Below are positions 1 to 10,062 of a DNA stretch of 64,000 nucleotides, in pieces; within the stretch, counting starts at the first letter, position 1, and the number at the start of each line of letters is the position of its first letter. The DNA is from CAWEDP01 sp963807925 (GTDB lineage: Bacteria > Acidobacteriota > Vicinamibacteria > Vicinamibacterales > CAVVIG01), in NCBI GenBank assembly GCA_963807925.1, contig CAWEDP010000002.1:3038001-3102000 (forward strand). The letters are read 5' to 3'. Below the pieces are notes generated by a model. The model made no database searches, was not told the origin of the DNA, and saw only the letters and a list, made by a program, of their open reading frames with translations. The position numbers and the translations under genes are program-made.

Positions 1-249
1 CGGGGTCGGCCGGCCGGTCGCCGAGCTCGTCTCGCTCGTGACGGCGGTCACCGCGCCTTCAGGATTGGCCGGTCTGGGCGCCGGCGGCTCCTGGCGTGGC
101 GGTCCCACCGGCGCGGCCGATACACCAGCACCGGGCGCGTCGGTCCTCGACACTTCGCCCTTGAGCGGCTCGGCCGGCGTTGCGCTGGCTGGTTTGTCCG
201 CGGCCGCCGTCGGCGGCGTCTCAGGGGGGTTCTGCGGCTCGTCAGTCAT
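1..249 (-). CDS. NADH dehydrogenase subunit, N-terminal part only (NuoB or NuoC region)
   Basis: This frame opens with ATG at 249 and runs off the window edge, so only the first 83 residues are visible. They are almost entirely Pro/Ala/Thr-rich (MTDEPQNPPETPPTAAADKP...) and contain no recognisable domain. The start lies directly against the stop codon of nuoA (TAA then ATG), which indicates translational coupling. The gene after nuoA in complex I operons is normally nuoB, sometimes nuoC or a fusion, and low-complexity N-terminal extensions occur on such subunits. The identity is inferred from position only. Confidence 0.4.
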   Translation of the reverse strand, partial: MTDEPQNPPETPPTAAADKPASATPAEPLKGEVSRTDAPGAGVSAAPVGPPRQEPPAPRPANPEGAVTAVTSETSSATGRPTP

Positions 250-606
250 TTAGACCCATTCGAGCGCGCCCTTCTGCCACGCGTAGTAGTACCCCACGAC
301 CAGAATGAAGATGAACACGATCATCTCGATGAGACCGAACAGGCGCAGCCTGTCGAAGATGACCGCCCAGGGAAACATGAAGACTGTCTCCACATCGAAG
401 ATCACGAACAGCATCGCCACCAGGTAGTACCGGATGCTGTAGCGATCGCGCGCGTCGGTCGCCGGCTCGATCCCGCATTCGTACGGCTCGAGCTTGACCT
501 TGTTGTATTTTTCCGCGTGCAACAGGCTCGAAAACACGAGCGTGAAGAGCGCGAATCCGGTCGCGACCACCACGAAGATGGCGATCGGGATGTAGGCTGA
601 CAGCAT
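250..606 (-). CDS. nuoA: NADH-quinone oxidoreductase subunit A
   Basis: Small membrane subunit of respiratory complex I, taking part in proton pumping in the inner membrane. The 118-residue protein has three hydrophobic segments and the conserved loop YECGIEP followed by RYYLVAMLFVIFDVE, which is diagnostic of NuoA. The frame stays open upstream to 651, but the extra 15 residues are encoded by an A/T-rich heptamer array at 621-648. I therefore start at the ATG at 606 (MLSAYIPIAIF), which gives the usual family length. The next nuo gene follows without a gap. The promoter probably lies in the 286-base divergent region shared with the VWFA gene, but I cannot place it. Confidence 0.95.
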   Translation of the reverse strand: MLSAYIPIAIFVVVATGFALFTLVFSSLLHAEKYNKVKLEPYECGIEPATDARDRYSIRYYLVAMLFVIFDVETVFMFPWAVIFDRLRLFGLIEMIVFIFILVVGYYYAWQKGALEWV

Positions 607-620
607 GGCAGACGCGCCTG

Positions 621-648
621 CAATTTGCAATTTACGATTCACAATTGA
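621..648 (-). repeat. heptamer array, four units
   Basis: Read on the minus strand this is TCAATTG, TGAATCG, TAAATTG, CAAATTG in perfect 7-base phase. It follows the loose consensus TNRRTYG also seen at 715, 5028, 17137 and 61437. It sits immediately upstream of nuoA and is much richer in A/T than its surroundings. It forms an inverted pair with the array at 715-735, and the arms are about 66 bases apart. Confidence 0.7.
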
Positions 649-714
649 CAAGCCGGTCGCGCCTCAAGCCCTCACGCCCGCACCTCGACTCGACCGTGAC
701 GCGTCCGCAGGTTG

Positions 715-735
715 TGAATTGTAAATTGTAAAGTG
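715..735 (+). repeat. heptamer array, three units
   Basis: TGAATTG, TAAATTG, TAAAGTG in 7-base phase, in opposite orientation to the array at 621-648. Both arrays lie in the divergent intergenic region 607-892 between nuoA and the VWFA gene. Apart from them and the promoter at 857-886, I see nothing in that region. Confidence 0.65.
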
Positions 736-856
736 CGAAAGCGGCTGGGTTTATAGCACGCGATCCCTGGAGTGTCAAGAAACCGCGCGACCGCCCTGCG
801 CGCCGCGTCATCTCTGCAACTGGCAGATTTCAAACCATTTCCCGTCGCCGATTTCC

Positions 857-886
857 TTGACGCTCCCGAAAACCGGGACCTATACT
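857..886 (+). promoter_or_regulatory. sigma70-type promoter of a leaderless transcript
   Basis: TTGACG (857-862), an 18-base spacer, then TATACT (881-886). The start codon GTG at 893 lies 6 bases after the -10 box, where transcription should begin, so the mRNA is probably leaderless. The TTG at 857 is also an in-frame possible start codon for the downstream gene, but it is better explained as the -35 box. Confidence 0.65.
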
Positions 887-892
887 GATCCA

Positions 893-1792
893 GTGAACAA
901 CCAGCTCGCGTGCACAGCGCTGGCGTTGACGGCCACCGTCCTTCTGCGTCCCCAGACACCGCAGGCGCAGGCCATCGAGCGCTCGCTGTATGTCAGCGCG
1001 CTCGATGCGAACGACGTGCCGATCCGCGACCTCATGCCGGGGGACATCCTCGTCCGCGAGGACAATCAGCCCCGAGAGGTGCTGCGCATCGCCCCCGCCA
1101 ACGAGCCGATGCAGATTGCCGTGCTCGTCGACAACAGCCAGGCGGCGACCGATTTCATCCGCGACATCCGCACCGGCCTCGAGGGGTTCGTGACCGAGAT
1201 GACCAGCGGGACCAAGGACGAGCTGTCAATCGTCTCGCTCGCCGAACGGCCGACGATTCTTGCCGAAGCCTCGTCCGATCGCGATCGGATCATGAAGGGG
1301 GTGTATCGCCTCTTCGAGATTCGGAACAGCGGCAACTACCTGCTCGACGGCATCATCGAGGTCTGCCGCGGGTTCGCGAAGCGGGAGACCGCGCGACCCG
1401 TCATCGTGGCGCTGACCACCGAAGGGCCCGAGTTCAGTTCGCGCCGCTGGGAGGACGTCGTCCGGCCGCTGCAGGACACCGGGACGGCGTTCCACGTCCT
1501 GGTCCTCGGCCGCCCGTCCATCGGCATCGATGAGGACGCGAGGAATCGCGCGGCCGTCATCGATCAGGCCCCGCGCCTCACGGGCGGCCGCCGCGAGAGC
1601 CTGCTGGCGACCTCGGCGCTGCCCGCCGCGCTGACGAAGCTCTCCCGCGAGCTCAAGCAGCAGTACCTTGTGACCTACGCGCGGCCGCCGCGCCTCATCC
1701 CGCCCGAGAAGGTCACCGTCAGCGCGGTGCGTCCCGGCCTGACCGTTCGCGGCACCCTCGTCCCCGAGAAGAGGGACAAGGGCCGACCGTGA
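893..1792 (+). CDS. exported VWFA-like protein (degenerate MIDAS)
   Basis: Predicted 299-residue exported protein with an N-terminal hydrophobic signal (NNQLACTALALTATVLL) ending near PQAQA. After it come a short beta-rich segment (VREDNQPREVLRI) and a VWFA-like fold (IAVLVDNSQAATDFIRDIRTG). The metal-site motif is imperfect (DNSQA instead of DxSxS), so metal binding may be lost. The frame is open from 857, but the GTG at 893 gives a clean signal peptide and fits the promoter. It overlaps the next VWFA gene by four bases (GTGA), so the two are co-translated. Such pairs are common in Acidobacteriota. Ligand and function are unknown. Confidence 0.75.
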   Translation: MNNQLACTALALTATVLLRPQTPQAQAIERSLYVSALDANDVPIRDLMPGDILVREDNQPREVLRIAPANEPMQIAVLVDNSQAATDFIRDIRTGLEGFVTEMTSGTKDELSIVSLAERPTILAEASSDRDRIMKGVYRLFEIRNSGNYLLDGIIEVCRGFAKRETARPVIVALTTEGPEFSSRRWEDVVRPLQDTGTAFHVLVLGRPSIGIDEDARNRAAVIDQAPRLTGGRRESLLATSALPAALTKLSRELKQQYLVTYARPPRLIPPEKVTVSAVRPGLTVRGTLVPEKRDKGRP

Positions 1793-2769
1793 GAGTCCCG
1801 GCCCCGCGCACGGCCCGGGCACTCCTGCTGGTCTGCGCGGTCGCGGCAGGCGTCGTGGTTGTCGCCGCTCAGAGTCAGACGCCGGGCGAACCCTCCGGCG
1901 CCGCGCCGGCCGGCGGCCAGGCGCCGGCCTTCCGCGCCGGGATCGATCTGGTGTCGCTGAACGTCACCGTCACGGATGGATCCGGACGCTACGTCACCGA
2001 CCTGGACACCAACGACTTCAGCGTCTTCGAAGACGGCGTGAAGCAGGACGTCACCTTCTTCAACAAGTCCAATCTGCCGATTGCGCTCGCGCTCATGCTC
2101 GACACCAGCGCGAGCATGGACGCCAAGCTGAAGACCGCCCAGGAGGCGGCGATCGGGTTCGTGCGACGGCTCCGCTCGCAGGATCTCGCCGAGGTGATCG
2201 ATTTCGACAGCCGCGTCAGCATCCTGGCGCCGTTCACCGGCGACGGAACCGCGCTCGAGCAGGCCATCCGCAAGACCTCCGCGGGTGGCTCCACGTCGCT
2301 CTACAACGCGGTGTACATCGCGCTGAAGGATTTGAAGAAGCTCGTCGCCAGGAACATCGAGGAGATTCGCCGCCGCGCCATCGTCGTCCTCTCGGACGGC
2401 GAGGACACCTCGAGCCTGCTGCCGTACGAGGAAGTGCTGGACCTCGCCAAACGGTCCGAGACCGCGATCTACTCCATCGGCCTGCGCAGCAGCGATCCGA
2501 TCGAGAACCGCGGCTTCAAGGAAGCGGAGTTCGAGCTGCGCCAGCTCGCCCAGGAGACCGGCGGGCGCTCGTTCTTCCCGATGCAGGCCGCCGATCTCGC
2601 CGCCATCTACGGCGAGATCTCCGACGAGCTGTCGAGCCAGTTCACCGTTGGCTACGTCTCGAAGAATCCCCGTCGCGACGGGGCGTGGCGGCGCGTCGTC
2701 GTGCGGATCAACGGCCGGCAGGTGACCGCCCGGACCAAACAGGGCTATTTCGCGCCGACCGCACATTAG
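1789..2769 (+). CDS. VWFA-related acidobacterial-type exported protein
   Basis: 326 residues: a signal peptide (residues 1-28), a Pro/Gly/Ala linker, the FRAGIDLVSLNVTVTDGSGR stretch typical of the VWFA-related acidobacterial family, and a VWFA domain from about residue 95. The metal-binding motif is intact (LDTSASMD) and the later motifs are SAGGSTSLYNAV and VLSDGEDTSS. The C-terminal part ends in a beta-rich segment (VGYVSKNP). It is probably periplasmic or surface-attached and mediates protein binding, but the partner is not known. The GTG start overlaps the stop of the preceding VWFA gene, and the membrane protein gene follows directly. Confidence 0.85.
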   Translation: MRVPAPRTARALLLVCAVAAGVVVVAAQSQTPGEPSGAAPAGGQAPAFRAGIDLVSLNVTVTDGSGRYVTDLDTNDFSVFEDGVKQDVTFFNKSNLPIALALMLDTSASMDAKLKTAQEAAIGFVRRLRSQDLAEVIDFDSRVSILAPFTGDGTALEQAIRKTSAGGSTSLYNAVYIALKDLKKLVARNIEEIRRRAIVVLSDGEDTSSLLPYEEVLDLAKRSETAIYSIGLRSSDPIENRGFKEAEFELRQLAQETGGRSFFPMQAADLAAIYGEISDELSSQFTVGYVSKNPRRDGAWRRVVVRINGRQVTARTKQGYFAPTAH

Positions 2770-3594
2770 ATGAACCTTCTTCCCCTCGCGCTGTACGCGG
2801 TCGCGCTTGTCGCCTACGTGTGGCACTTCTCGCAACGATCCGTGCCGGTCGGGCGCGCGGCCACCACCGCGCTGGTCTTCGCCGTCCTGAGCCACACCTT
2901 CGTGATCGGGATGCAGACGGTCGAGTACGGGCACCTGCCGATTGCCGGTCCGACGTCCGCCATTTCGACGTTCGTGTGGCTGCTGGCGGTCGCGTACCTC
3001 TATACGGAAATGACGACCGACGAGCGGGCGATGGGCGTGTTCATCCTGCCGCTGATCGTCGCGCTCCAGGCGATTCCTGCGTTCAAGCCGGGCATCGAGA
3101 GCCGGTCGGCCGTCCTGGCGGGGCCGTTGTTCGGGGTCCACGTGTTCTCGCTGCTGTTCGCGTACGCGAGCTTCGCGCTCGCCTGCGTCATCGGCATCAC
3201 CTACATGCTGCTCTTCAAGGAGATCAAGGCGAAGCACCTGGGCATCTTCTACGCGCGGCTGCCCTCCCTGCAGGTGCTGGACCGCATGAACCACGGCGCC
3301 ATCATGATCGGCTGGATCTTCCTGACCGTCGGCCTGATCGTCGGCGCCGTCTGGGCCGCCCAGGGCGGCTATGCGCCCCGCACGCCGCAGCTGCCGGCCA
3401 TGTCGCTCGAGGATCCCAAGATCTTCGTCGCGCTCATCTGCTGGACGGTGTACTCGTTCGAGGTGTTCGCGGCCCGCCGCATCGGCTGGGGCGGCCGACG
3501 GACGGCGTACCTCTCGGCCCTCGCCTTCGCCATCGTCCTGCTGAACTTGGTGCCGATCAGCTACTTCGTGCCGAACAGCCACAAGTTCTTCTAG
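2770..3594 (+). CDS. HemX/CcsA-like cytochrome c assembly membrane protein
   Basis: Polytopic protein of 274 residues with about eight membrane helices. The core GPLFGVHVFSLLFAYASFALA and the later DRMNHGAIMIGWIFLTVGLI match the CcsA/HemX family, whose members handle haem for cytochrome c maturation or influence glutamyl-tRNA reductase levels. The family's WxWD haem loop is only partly kept (LEDPKIFVALICWTVY), and the leading tryptophans are missing. This is typical of the HemX branch found beside hemA. It starts right after the VWFA stop and ends 14 bases before the chosen hemA start. The role in haem delivery is inferred from family and position. Confidence 0.8.
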   Translation: MNLLPLALYAVALVAYVWHFSQRSVPVGRAATTALVFAVLSHTFVIGMQTVEYGHLPIAGPTSAISTFVWLLAVAYLYTEMTTDERAMGVFILPLIVALQAIPAFKPGIESRSAVLAGPLFGVHVFSLLFAYASFALACVIGITYMLLFKEIKAKHLGIFYARLPSLQVLDRMNHGAIMIGWIFLTVGLIVGAVWAAQGGYAPRTPQLPAMSLEDPKIFVALICWTVYSFEVFAARRIGWGGRRTAYLSALAFAIVLLNLVPISYFVPNSHKFF

Positions 3595-3608
3595 TGGGAA
3601 CCAGAAGC

Positions 3609-4961
3609 GTGCATCTGCTGGTCGTCGGCATCAGTCACAAGACCGCGCCGGTGGAACTGCGCGAGCGCGTGGACTTCCAGGCGAACGGCGTCTCCCAGGC
3701 GCTCGAAGCGCTCGCCTCCCGTGGTTCCACGAGCGAGGCGGTCGTGCTGTCCACGTGCAACCGCGCCGAGCTCTACGTGGCGTGCGAGGACGTGTCGGTC
3801 GCCCGAGCGGATCTGGTGGAGTTCGTCAGCGACTTCAACGGGCTCGACGCGCCCGCCGTTGCGCCGCACGTCTACGACGTCGCCGACCTCGACGCCGCGC
3901 GCCACCTTTTTCGCGTCGCAGGCGGTCTCGACTCGCTCGTGGTGGGCGAGCCGCAGATCCTGGGACAGGTGAAGGAGGCGCACACGATTGCCGGCGAGGC
4001 GCACACCGCCGGCCCGGTGCTCAATCGTCTCTTCCAGGCGTCGTTCGCGGTCGGCAAGCGCGTCCGGACCGAGACCAGCCTCGGATCGGGCGCCGTGTCG
4101 ATTGGGTATGCCGCCGTCTCGCTGGCCCGGAAGATCTTCGGCGAGCTCGGCGGACGCGCCGTCGCGGTCATCGGCGCCGGCGACATGGGCAAGCTCACGG
4201 CCCGCCACATGAAGTCGCAGGGGGTCCACAACGTGACGATCGTCAGCCGCACGATGGCGCACGCCGCGCGGACGGCGGAGGCGATCGGCGGGGCGGTGGC
4301 GGCCCGCTGGGACGACATGGACGCCGTGCTCGCCGCGGCCGACATCGTGATCACCGCCACCGGCGCCTCGGCGCCGATCCTGACGAAGGCGCGCATCGAG
4401 ACGATCATGCGGACGCGCCGCAACCGGCCGCTGTTCGTCATCGACATCGCGCTGCCGCGGGACGTCGAAGCGGCAGCCGGCGAGATCGAGCAGGTCTTCC
4501 TCTACAACATCGACGACCTGCAGGCGACCGTACGCGAGAACCTGGCGCGCCGGGCCAGCGAAGTCGAGCGCGCGGAGACGATCGTCGACGAGGAGCTGGA
4601 CAAGTTCGCGGCGTGGCTGCGCGCGCGCGGAGCGGTCCCGACCATCGTGGCGCTGCGGCAGCACTGCGAGAACATCCGCCGCGCCGAGCTCGAACGGCTC
4701 GACTACAAGCTCGCGACGCTCGCGCAGCCGGACGAGGCCCGCGCACGGGTCGAGGAAATCACGCGTCTCATGATCGAGAAGCTGCTGCTCGCCCCGACCG
4801 CGCAGCTGAAAGCACTCGGCGACGCCGAGTCGGTGGGCGCGTACTCCGAAGCGCTGACCCGGCTGTTCGGCCTCGGCGAGGACGCCGAGTCCGATCGCCG
4901 GCAGGCGGGCGACCGCCGTATCGCCCGGTTCGATCGTCTGAAGAACCGCGGAGCGCGCTGA
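3609..4961 (+). CDS. hemA: glutamyl-tRNA reductase
   Basis: First committed enzyme of C5 haem synthesis: NADPH-dependent reduction of glutamyl-tRNA to glutamate-1-semialdehyde. With the GTG at 3609 the protein (450 residues) begins MHLLVVGISHKTAPVELRE, and the nucleophilic cysteine of STCNRAE falls at residue 50, as in characterised enzymes. The nucleotide fold is seen as VIGAGDMGKL. A second GTG at 3594 would add five residues and cannot be excluded, but a GGGAA tract lies at a good distance before 3609. It heads the haem operon hemA-hemC-cobA/hemD-hemB-hemL. Confidence 0.95.
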   Translation: MHLLVVGISHKTAPVELRERVDFQANGVSQALEALASRGSTSEAVVLSTCNRAELYVACEDVSVARADLVEFVSDFNGLDAPAVAPHVYDVADLDAARHLFRVAGGLDSLVVGEPQILGQVKEAHTIAGEAHTAGPVLNRLFQASFAVGKRVRTETSLGSGAVSIGYAAVSLARKIFGELGGRAVAVIGAGDMGKLTARHMKSQGVHNVTIVSRTMAHAARTAEAIGGAVAARWDDMDAVLAAADIVITATGASAPILTKARIETIMRTRRNRPLFVIDIALPRDVEAAAGEIEQVFLYNIDDLQATVRENLARRASEVERAETIVDEELDKFAAWLRARGAVPTIVALRQHCENIRRAELERLDYKLATLAQPDEARARVEEITRLMIEKLLLAPTAQLKALGDAESVGAYSEALTRLFGLGEDAESDRRQAGDRRIARFDRLKNRGAR

Positions 4962-5027
4962 TTGCGCGCCCCCGGCGCGCCGCAACCGACGTTCACAGTT
5001 GGCGATGCGACCGGATGGCCACCCTTG

Positions 5028-5048
5028 TAGATTGCAAATCGTGAATCG
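5028..5048 (+). repeat. heptamer array, three units, overlapping the hemC start
   Basis: TAGATTG, CAAATCG, TGAATCG in 7-base phase, the same family as at 621 and 715. The most plausible hemC start codon (GTG at 5041) lies inside the array. Array spread may therefore have supplied or displaced this gene's translation start. Confidence 0.6.
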
Positions 5049-6054
5049 TGCACTGACCGAGCTCCGCATCGGTACGCGCGGCAGCCAGCTGGCATTGTGG
5101 CAGGCACACACCGTCGCCGCGAGGATCGCCGAGGCGGACGGCCCGCCGACGCGCATCGTCACGATCCGGACGTCGGGCGATCGCCTCCAGGAGGCGACGC
5201 TCGCCGAGGTCGGCGGCAAGCGGCTGTTCGTCAGGGAAATCGAAGACGCGCTGCTTCGCGGCGAGGTGGACCTCGCCGTTCACAGCAGCAAGGACATGCC
5301 GGCGGTTCTGCCCGAGGGGCTGGCTATCGGGGCCGTGCTGGATCGCGCCGACCCGCTCGACGCGATCGTCCTGGCTGAGGCGGTCCGCTTCGACACGATC
5401 GAGGCGCTTGCAGCGGCCCTGGGACCGTCGCCGCTCATCGGAACCGGCAGCGTCCGGCGAGTGGCGCAATTGAAGCGGCTGCTTCCGGCGGCCCGGTTCG
5501 GCCCGATCCGGGGCAACCTGGATACGCGGCTGCGAAAACTCGACCGGGGCGAGTACGATGCGCTCGTGCTCGCGGCCGCCGGATTGCGCCGGCTCGGGTT
5601 CGCGTCGCGGATCGCGATGACGCTCCCCTCGTCGGCCTGCCTCCCGGCGCCGGGCCAGGGTGTCATCGCGATCGAGATCCGGGCGGAAGACGACCGCGTG
5701 CGGCGGATTGTCGCGCGGATCGACGATGCGCCGGCGTCCGCCGCGCTGCAGGCCGAGCGCGCGCTGGTGGAGGCGCTCGGCGGCGGATGTCAAACGCCCA
5801 TCGGTGCGCTGGCCGGGCTCGACGGCGACCGCCTCGAGCTGGTGGCCATCGTGGTGTCGCTGGACGGGAGCCAGGCGGTGCGGCGCGGCGGTCAGGGACA
5901 CCCGGACGATCCGGCCGCGCTCGGCGCGCAGGTGGCGGCCCGGCTTCTCGACGCCGGCGCCGGCCTGATTCTCGACGACGTGCGACGACAACAGGTGGAG
6001 ATGCGACGCTCTGCGGTCGACGACTCTCGGTCCCCCGGGCCGGCTGATGACTGA
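5041..6054 (+). CDS. hemC: porphobilinogen deaminase (hydroxymethylbilane synthase)
   Basis: Condenses four porphobilinogen molecules to hydroxymethylbilane. The 337-residue protein begins MNRALTELRIGTRGSQLALWQA, the standard family N-terminus, and carries the cofactor loop LGGGCQTPIGA. Its cysteine, near residue 250, anchors the dipyrromethane cofactor. Other family blocks are VHSSKDMP, GTGSVRR and APGQGVIAIE. The frame is open from 4999, but those extra residues derive from non-conserved sequence and the heptamer array. It overlaps the next gene by eight bases. Confidence 0.95.
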   Translation: MNRALTELRIGTRGSQLALWQAHTVAARIAEADGPPTRIVTIRTSGDRLQEATLAEVGGKRLFVREIEDALLRGEVDLAVHSSKDMPAVLPEGLAIGAVLDRADPLDAIVLAEAVRFDTIEALAAALGPSPLIGTGSVRRVAQLKRLLPAARFGPIRGNLDTRLRKLDRGEYDALVLAAAGLRRLGFASRIAMTLPSSACLPAPGQGVIAIEIRAEDDRVRRIVARIDDAPASAALQAERALVEALGGGCQTPIGALAGLDGDRLELVAIVVSLDGSQAVRRGGQGHPDDPAALGAQVAARLLDAGAGLILDDVRRQQVEMRRSAVDDSRSPGPADD

Positions 6055-7582
6055 GGGGATCGTCTACCTGATCGGCGCGGGCCCCGGCGATCCGGGGCTC
6101 ATCACCGTTCGCGGGCTCGATCGGCTCAAGGCGGCCGACGTGGTGCTGTACGACCATCTGGTGCACACGCGGCTGATCCGTCACGCTCGCGACGGGGCCG
6201 AGACCATCGACGTCGGGCGGGCCGCCCCGCAGAGGCTCGAGCAGGAAGCAATCTGTTATCTGCTGGCCGAAAAAGCGCGCGAGGGAAAGACGGTCGCGCG
6301 CCTCAAGTGGGGCGATCCGTTCGCGTTCGACAGCGGCGGCGCCGAGGCGCTCTTCCTTCACGAGCAGCGCGTCCGGTTCGAGGTCGTGCCGGGTGTCATG
6401 GCCGGCATCGCCGGACCGGCGTACGCCGGGATTCCGATCACCTATCCGGGCGGTGCCGACACGCTGACCTTCGTGCGCGGCCACGAGAACGACGGCAAAG
6501 CCAGGACGTCGATCGACTGGACGAGTCTCGCGCGCCTCGATGGGACGATTGTGTGCTACGCCGGCCCGGCGCAGCTGCCGCACATCCTCCACGCCCTGCT
6601 GTCGCACGGCCGGCCGCGGGACGAGCCCGCAGCGCTGGTCTATGCGGGGACGCTGCCGTCACAGGAGACCATCGTCGGCACGCTGGAGGAGCTCGAGAAG
6701 CGGACGAAGGGATCCGACGAGCGGCGCCCCGCGGTGCTGATCGTCGGCCGCGTGACCGCCCTGCGCGAGCATCTCCAGTGGTACGACGCGCGGCCGCTGT
6801 TCGGTAAGCGCGTGCTGGTGACGCGGCCGCGGGAGCAGTCTGCCGAGCTCACCGAACAGCTCGAGGCCGCGGGCGCCGAGGCCGTCGAGGCGCCGATGAT
6901 CCGCATCGCGCCGCCGGAGGACTACGCGCCGCTCGACGCTGCGTGTCGCGGGGTCGAGGCGTTCGACGCCATCGTGTTCGCCAGCCGGCACGCCGTCGAC
7001 GCGTTCGTCGAGCGCCTCCTCGCCTCGCCGCTCGACCTCCGCGCGCTCAAGAGCATCGCGCTCTGCGCGGTGGGCGCCGCGACAGCCGAGCGGCTGGCGC
7101 ATTACGGTCTGAAGGTGGACGTGACGCCGCACGAGTTCCGCGCGGAATCGCTCGCCCGCGCGATCGTCGAGGGCGTCGGCGTCCCCGGACGACGGTTCCT
7201 GCTGCCGCGGGCCGACATCGGGCGAGAGGTGATTGCGGAGGAGCTGCGGAAACAGGGCGCCGAGGTGACGGAGGTCGTGGCGTACCGGACCCTCGCCGAA
7301 GCCGATCGCAACGGCGACCCGGACGTCTATCGGATGCTGCTGGAACGACGGCTCGACGTCGTGACGTTCGCCAGTCCGTCGGCCGTGCGTCACTTCGTGC
7401 AGGCGCTCGGCGCCGAACCGGCGGCCGATCTGCTGCGGACGACGTCGGTCGCGTCCATCGGACCGGTCACCTCCGAGGCCGCTCGCCAGTACCAGATCGA
7501 GACGACGATCATGCCGTCGCAGGCGACGGTCCCCTCGCTCGTGGCGGCCATCGTCAGGCATTTCCAGCAGCAGCCGACGTGA
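6047..7582 (+). CDS. fused uroporphyrinogen-III C-methyltransferase / uroporphyrinogen-III synthase
   Basis: Bifunctional 511-residue protein. Residues 1 to about 245 form a SAM-dependent uroporphyrinogen methyltransferase (CobA/SUMT): VYLIGAGPGDPGLIT at the start, LKWGDPFAF, and VVPGVMAGIAGPAYAGIPITYP. Residues from about 255 on (FGKRVLVTRPREQS) form a HemD-type uroporphyrinogen-III synthase, with VGAATAERL and a late SIGPVTSEAA block. One protein therefore makes uroporphyrinogen III and can divert it to precorrin-2 for sirohaem or cobalamin. Such fusions are known in several phyla. The start overlaps hemC by eight bases, and hemB follows after about 60 bases. Confidence 0.93.
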   Translation: MTEGIVYLIGAGPGDPGLITVRGLDRLKAADVVLYDHLVHTRLIRHARDGAETIDVGRAAPQRLEQEAICYLLAEKAREGKTVARLKWGDPFAFDSGGAEALFLHEQRVRFEVVPGVMAGIAGPAYAGIPITYPGGADTLTFVRGHENDGKARTSIDWTSLARLDGTIVCYAGPAQLPHILHALLSHGRPRDEPAALVYAGTLPSQETIVGTLEELEKRTKGSDERRPAVLIVGRVTALREHLQWYDARPLFGKRVLVTRPREQSAELTEQLEAAGAEAVEAPMIRIAPPEDYAPLDAACRGVEAFDAIVFASRHAVDAFVERLLASPLDLRALKSIALCAVGAATAERLAHYGLKVDVTPHEFRAESLARAIVEGVGVPGRRFLLPRADIGREVIAEELRKQGAEVTEVVAYRTLAEADRNGDPDVYRMLLERRLDVVTFASPSAVRHFVQALGAEPAADLLRTTSVASIGPVTSEAARQYQIETTIMPSQATVPSLVAAIVRHFQQQPT

Positions 7583-7643
7583 TCTCCACCGTTTTCCCGG
7601 CGCCGCGCGGCTTGTGGCATAGTGATTTCCGGAGAGGCGGGAC

Positions 7644-8640
7644 ATGACCCAGGTCCACCGTCACACGACCCTGAAGCTCACGAAGCGGTTGCGCCGCCTC
7701 CGCACGTCGCCCTCCATGCGCGCGCTCGTCCGCGAGACACGCCTGACGCCGGACGCGCTGATGCTGCCGCTGTTCATCTGCGAGGGCGAAGGCGTGCGCC
7801 GCGCGGTCGCCTCGATGCCAGGCGTGTTCAACCTGTCGGTCGACGAGGCGGTCCGCGAAGTCGAAGACGCGCGGCGCGAAGGCCTTGCGAGCGTGCTGCT
7901 GTTCGGGCTGCCCGATCACAAGGACGACATCGGATCGAGCGCGTACCGATTCCGAGGGACCGGTGCAGAACGCGGTGCGCGCCCTCAAGCGCGCCCACCG
8001 GGACGTGCTGGTGGCGACCGACGTCTGCCTGTGCGAGTACACCGATCACGGCCACTGCGGTCTGGTGATCGACGGCGAGATTGCCAACGATCCCAGCGTG
8101 GAACAGCTCGTGCGGCAGGCCATTTCGCACGCGGCCGCCGGCGCCGACATCGTGGCGCCGTCGGACATGATGGACGGCCGCGTCGGCGCGATCCGCAGCG
8201 CGCTCGACGAGCGCGGATTCGAGAACGCCGCCATCATGGCGTACTCGGCCAAGTACTGCTCCGCCTTCTACGGCCCGTTCCGCGATGCCGCCGGATCGGC
8301 GCCCCAGTTCGGCGACCGGAAGACGCACCAGATGGATCCGGCCAACGTGCGGGAGGCGCTCCGCGAGGTCGAGCAGGACATCGAAGAGGGTGCCGACATC
8401 GTCATGGTCAAGCCCGCCCTCCCGTACCTCGACGTGCTCGCGCGGGTGAAGGACGCCTTCGGCTACCCGACGGCCGCGTACCACGTGAGCGGCGAGTACG
8501 CCATGCTCAAAGCGGCGGCGCGAAACGGCTGGATCGACGAGCCGCGTGCGATGCTCGAGACGCTGACCGGCATCCGCCGCGCCGGCGCCGACATCGTCAT
8601 CACCTATTACGCCCGCGAAGCGGCCCGCGCGCTCGCCTGA
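7644..8640 (+). CDS. hemB: delta-aminolevulinic acid dehydratase, interrupted by a +1 frameshift at 7947
   Basis: Condenses two aminolevulinate molecules to porphobilinogen. The reading frame from ATG 7644 (purine-rich GGAGAGG upstream) holds the N-terminus up to DDIGSSAY. There, one extra C at 7946/7947 throws it out of frame. The frame from 7948 restores DSEGPVQNAVRALK and the rest. Joined, the protein has about 331 residues, the normal length. Both Schiff-base lysines are present (YSAKYCSAFYG, residue 203; VKPALPY, residue 256), as is the zinc cluster DVCLCEYTDHGHC (Cys128, Cys130, Cys138). No other damage is visible and the rest of the operon is intact, so a sequence error is quite possible. 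Confidence 0.9.
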
Positions 8641-8670
8641 TCGGCAGCCGATCGAAAAAGGGACCGCACG

Positions 8671-10035
<1,365 letters not shown>

Positions 10036-10062
10036 TCGGCTCCACCTGCTTCACGTCATGCG

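Noticed and set aside
607..651. Longer nuoA start at 651
   Set aside because: The added residues are encoded by the heptamer array, and the ATG at 606 gives the usual family length and start.
857..892. TTG start codon at 857 for the VWFA gene
   Set aside because: The TTG belongs to a good -35 box (TTGACG-18-TATACT), and the GTG at 893 gives a proper signal peptide.
7644..8640. hemB as a decayed pseudogene or programmed frameshift
   Set aside because: Only one base is off, every catalytic residue is kept, and the operon is intact. Five similar single-base insertions elsewhere favour a sequence error. No known slippery site or downstream structure supports programmed shifting.
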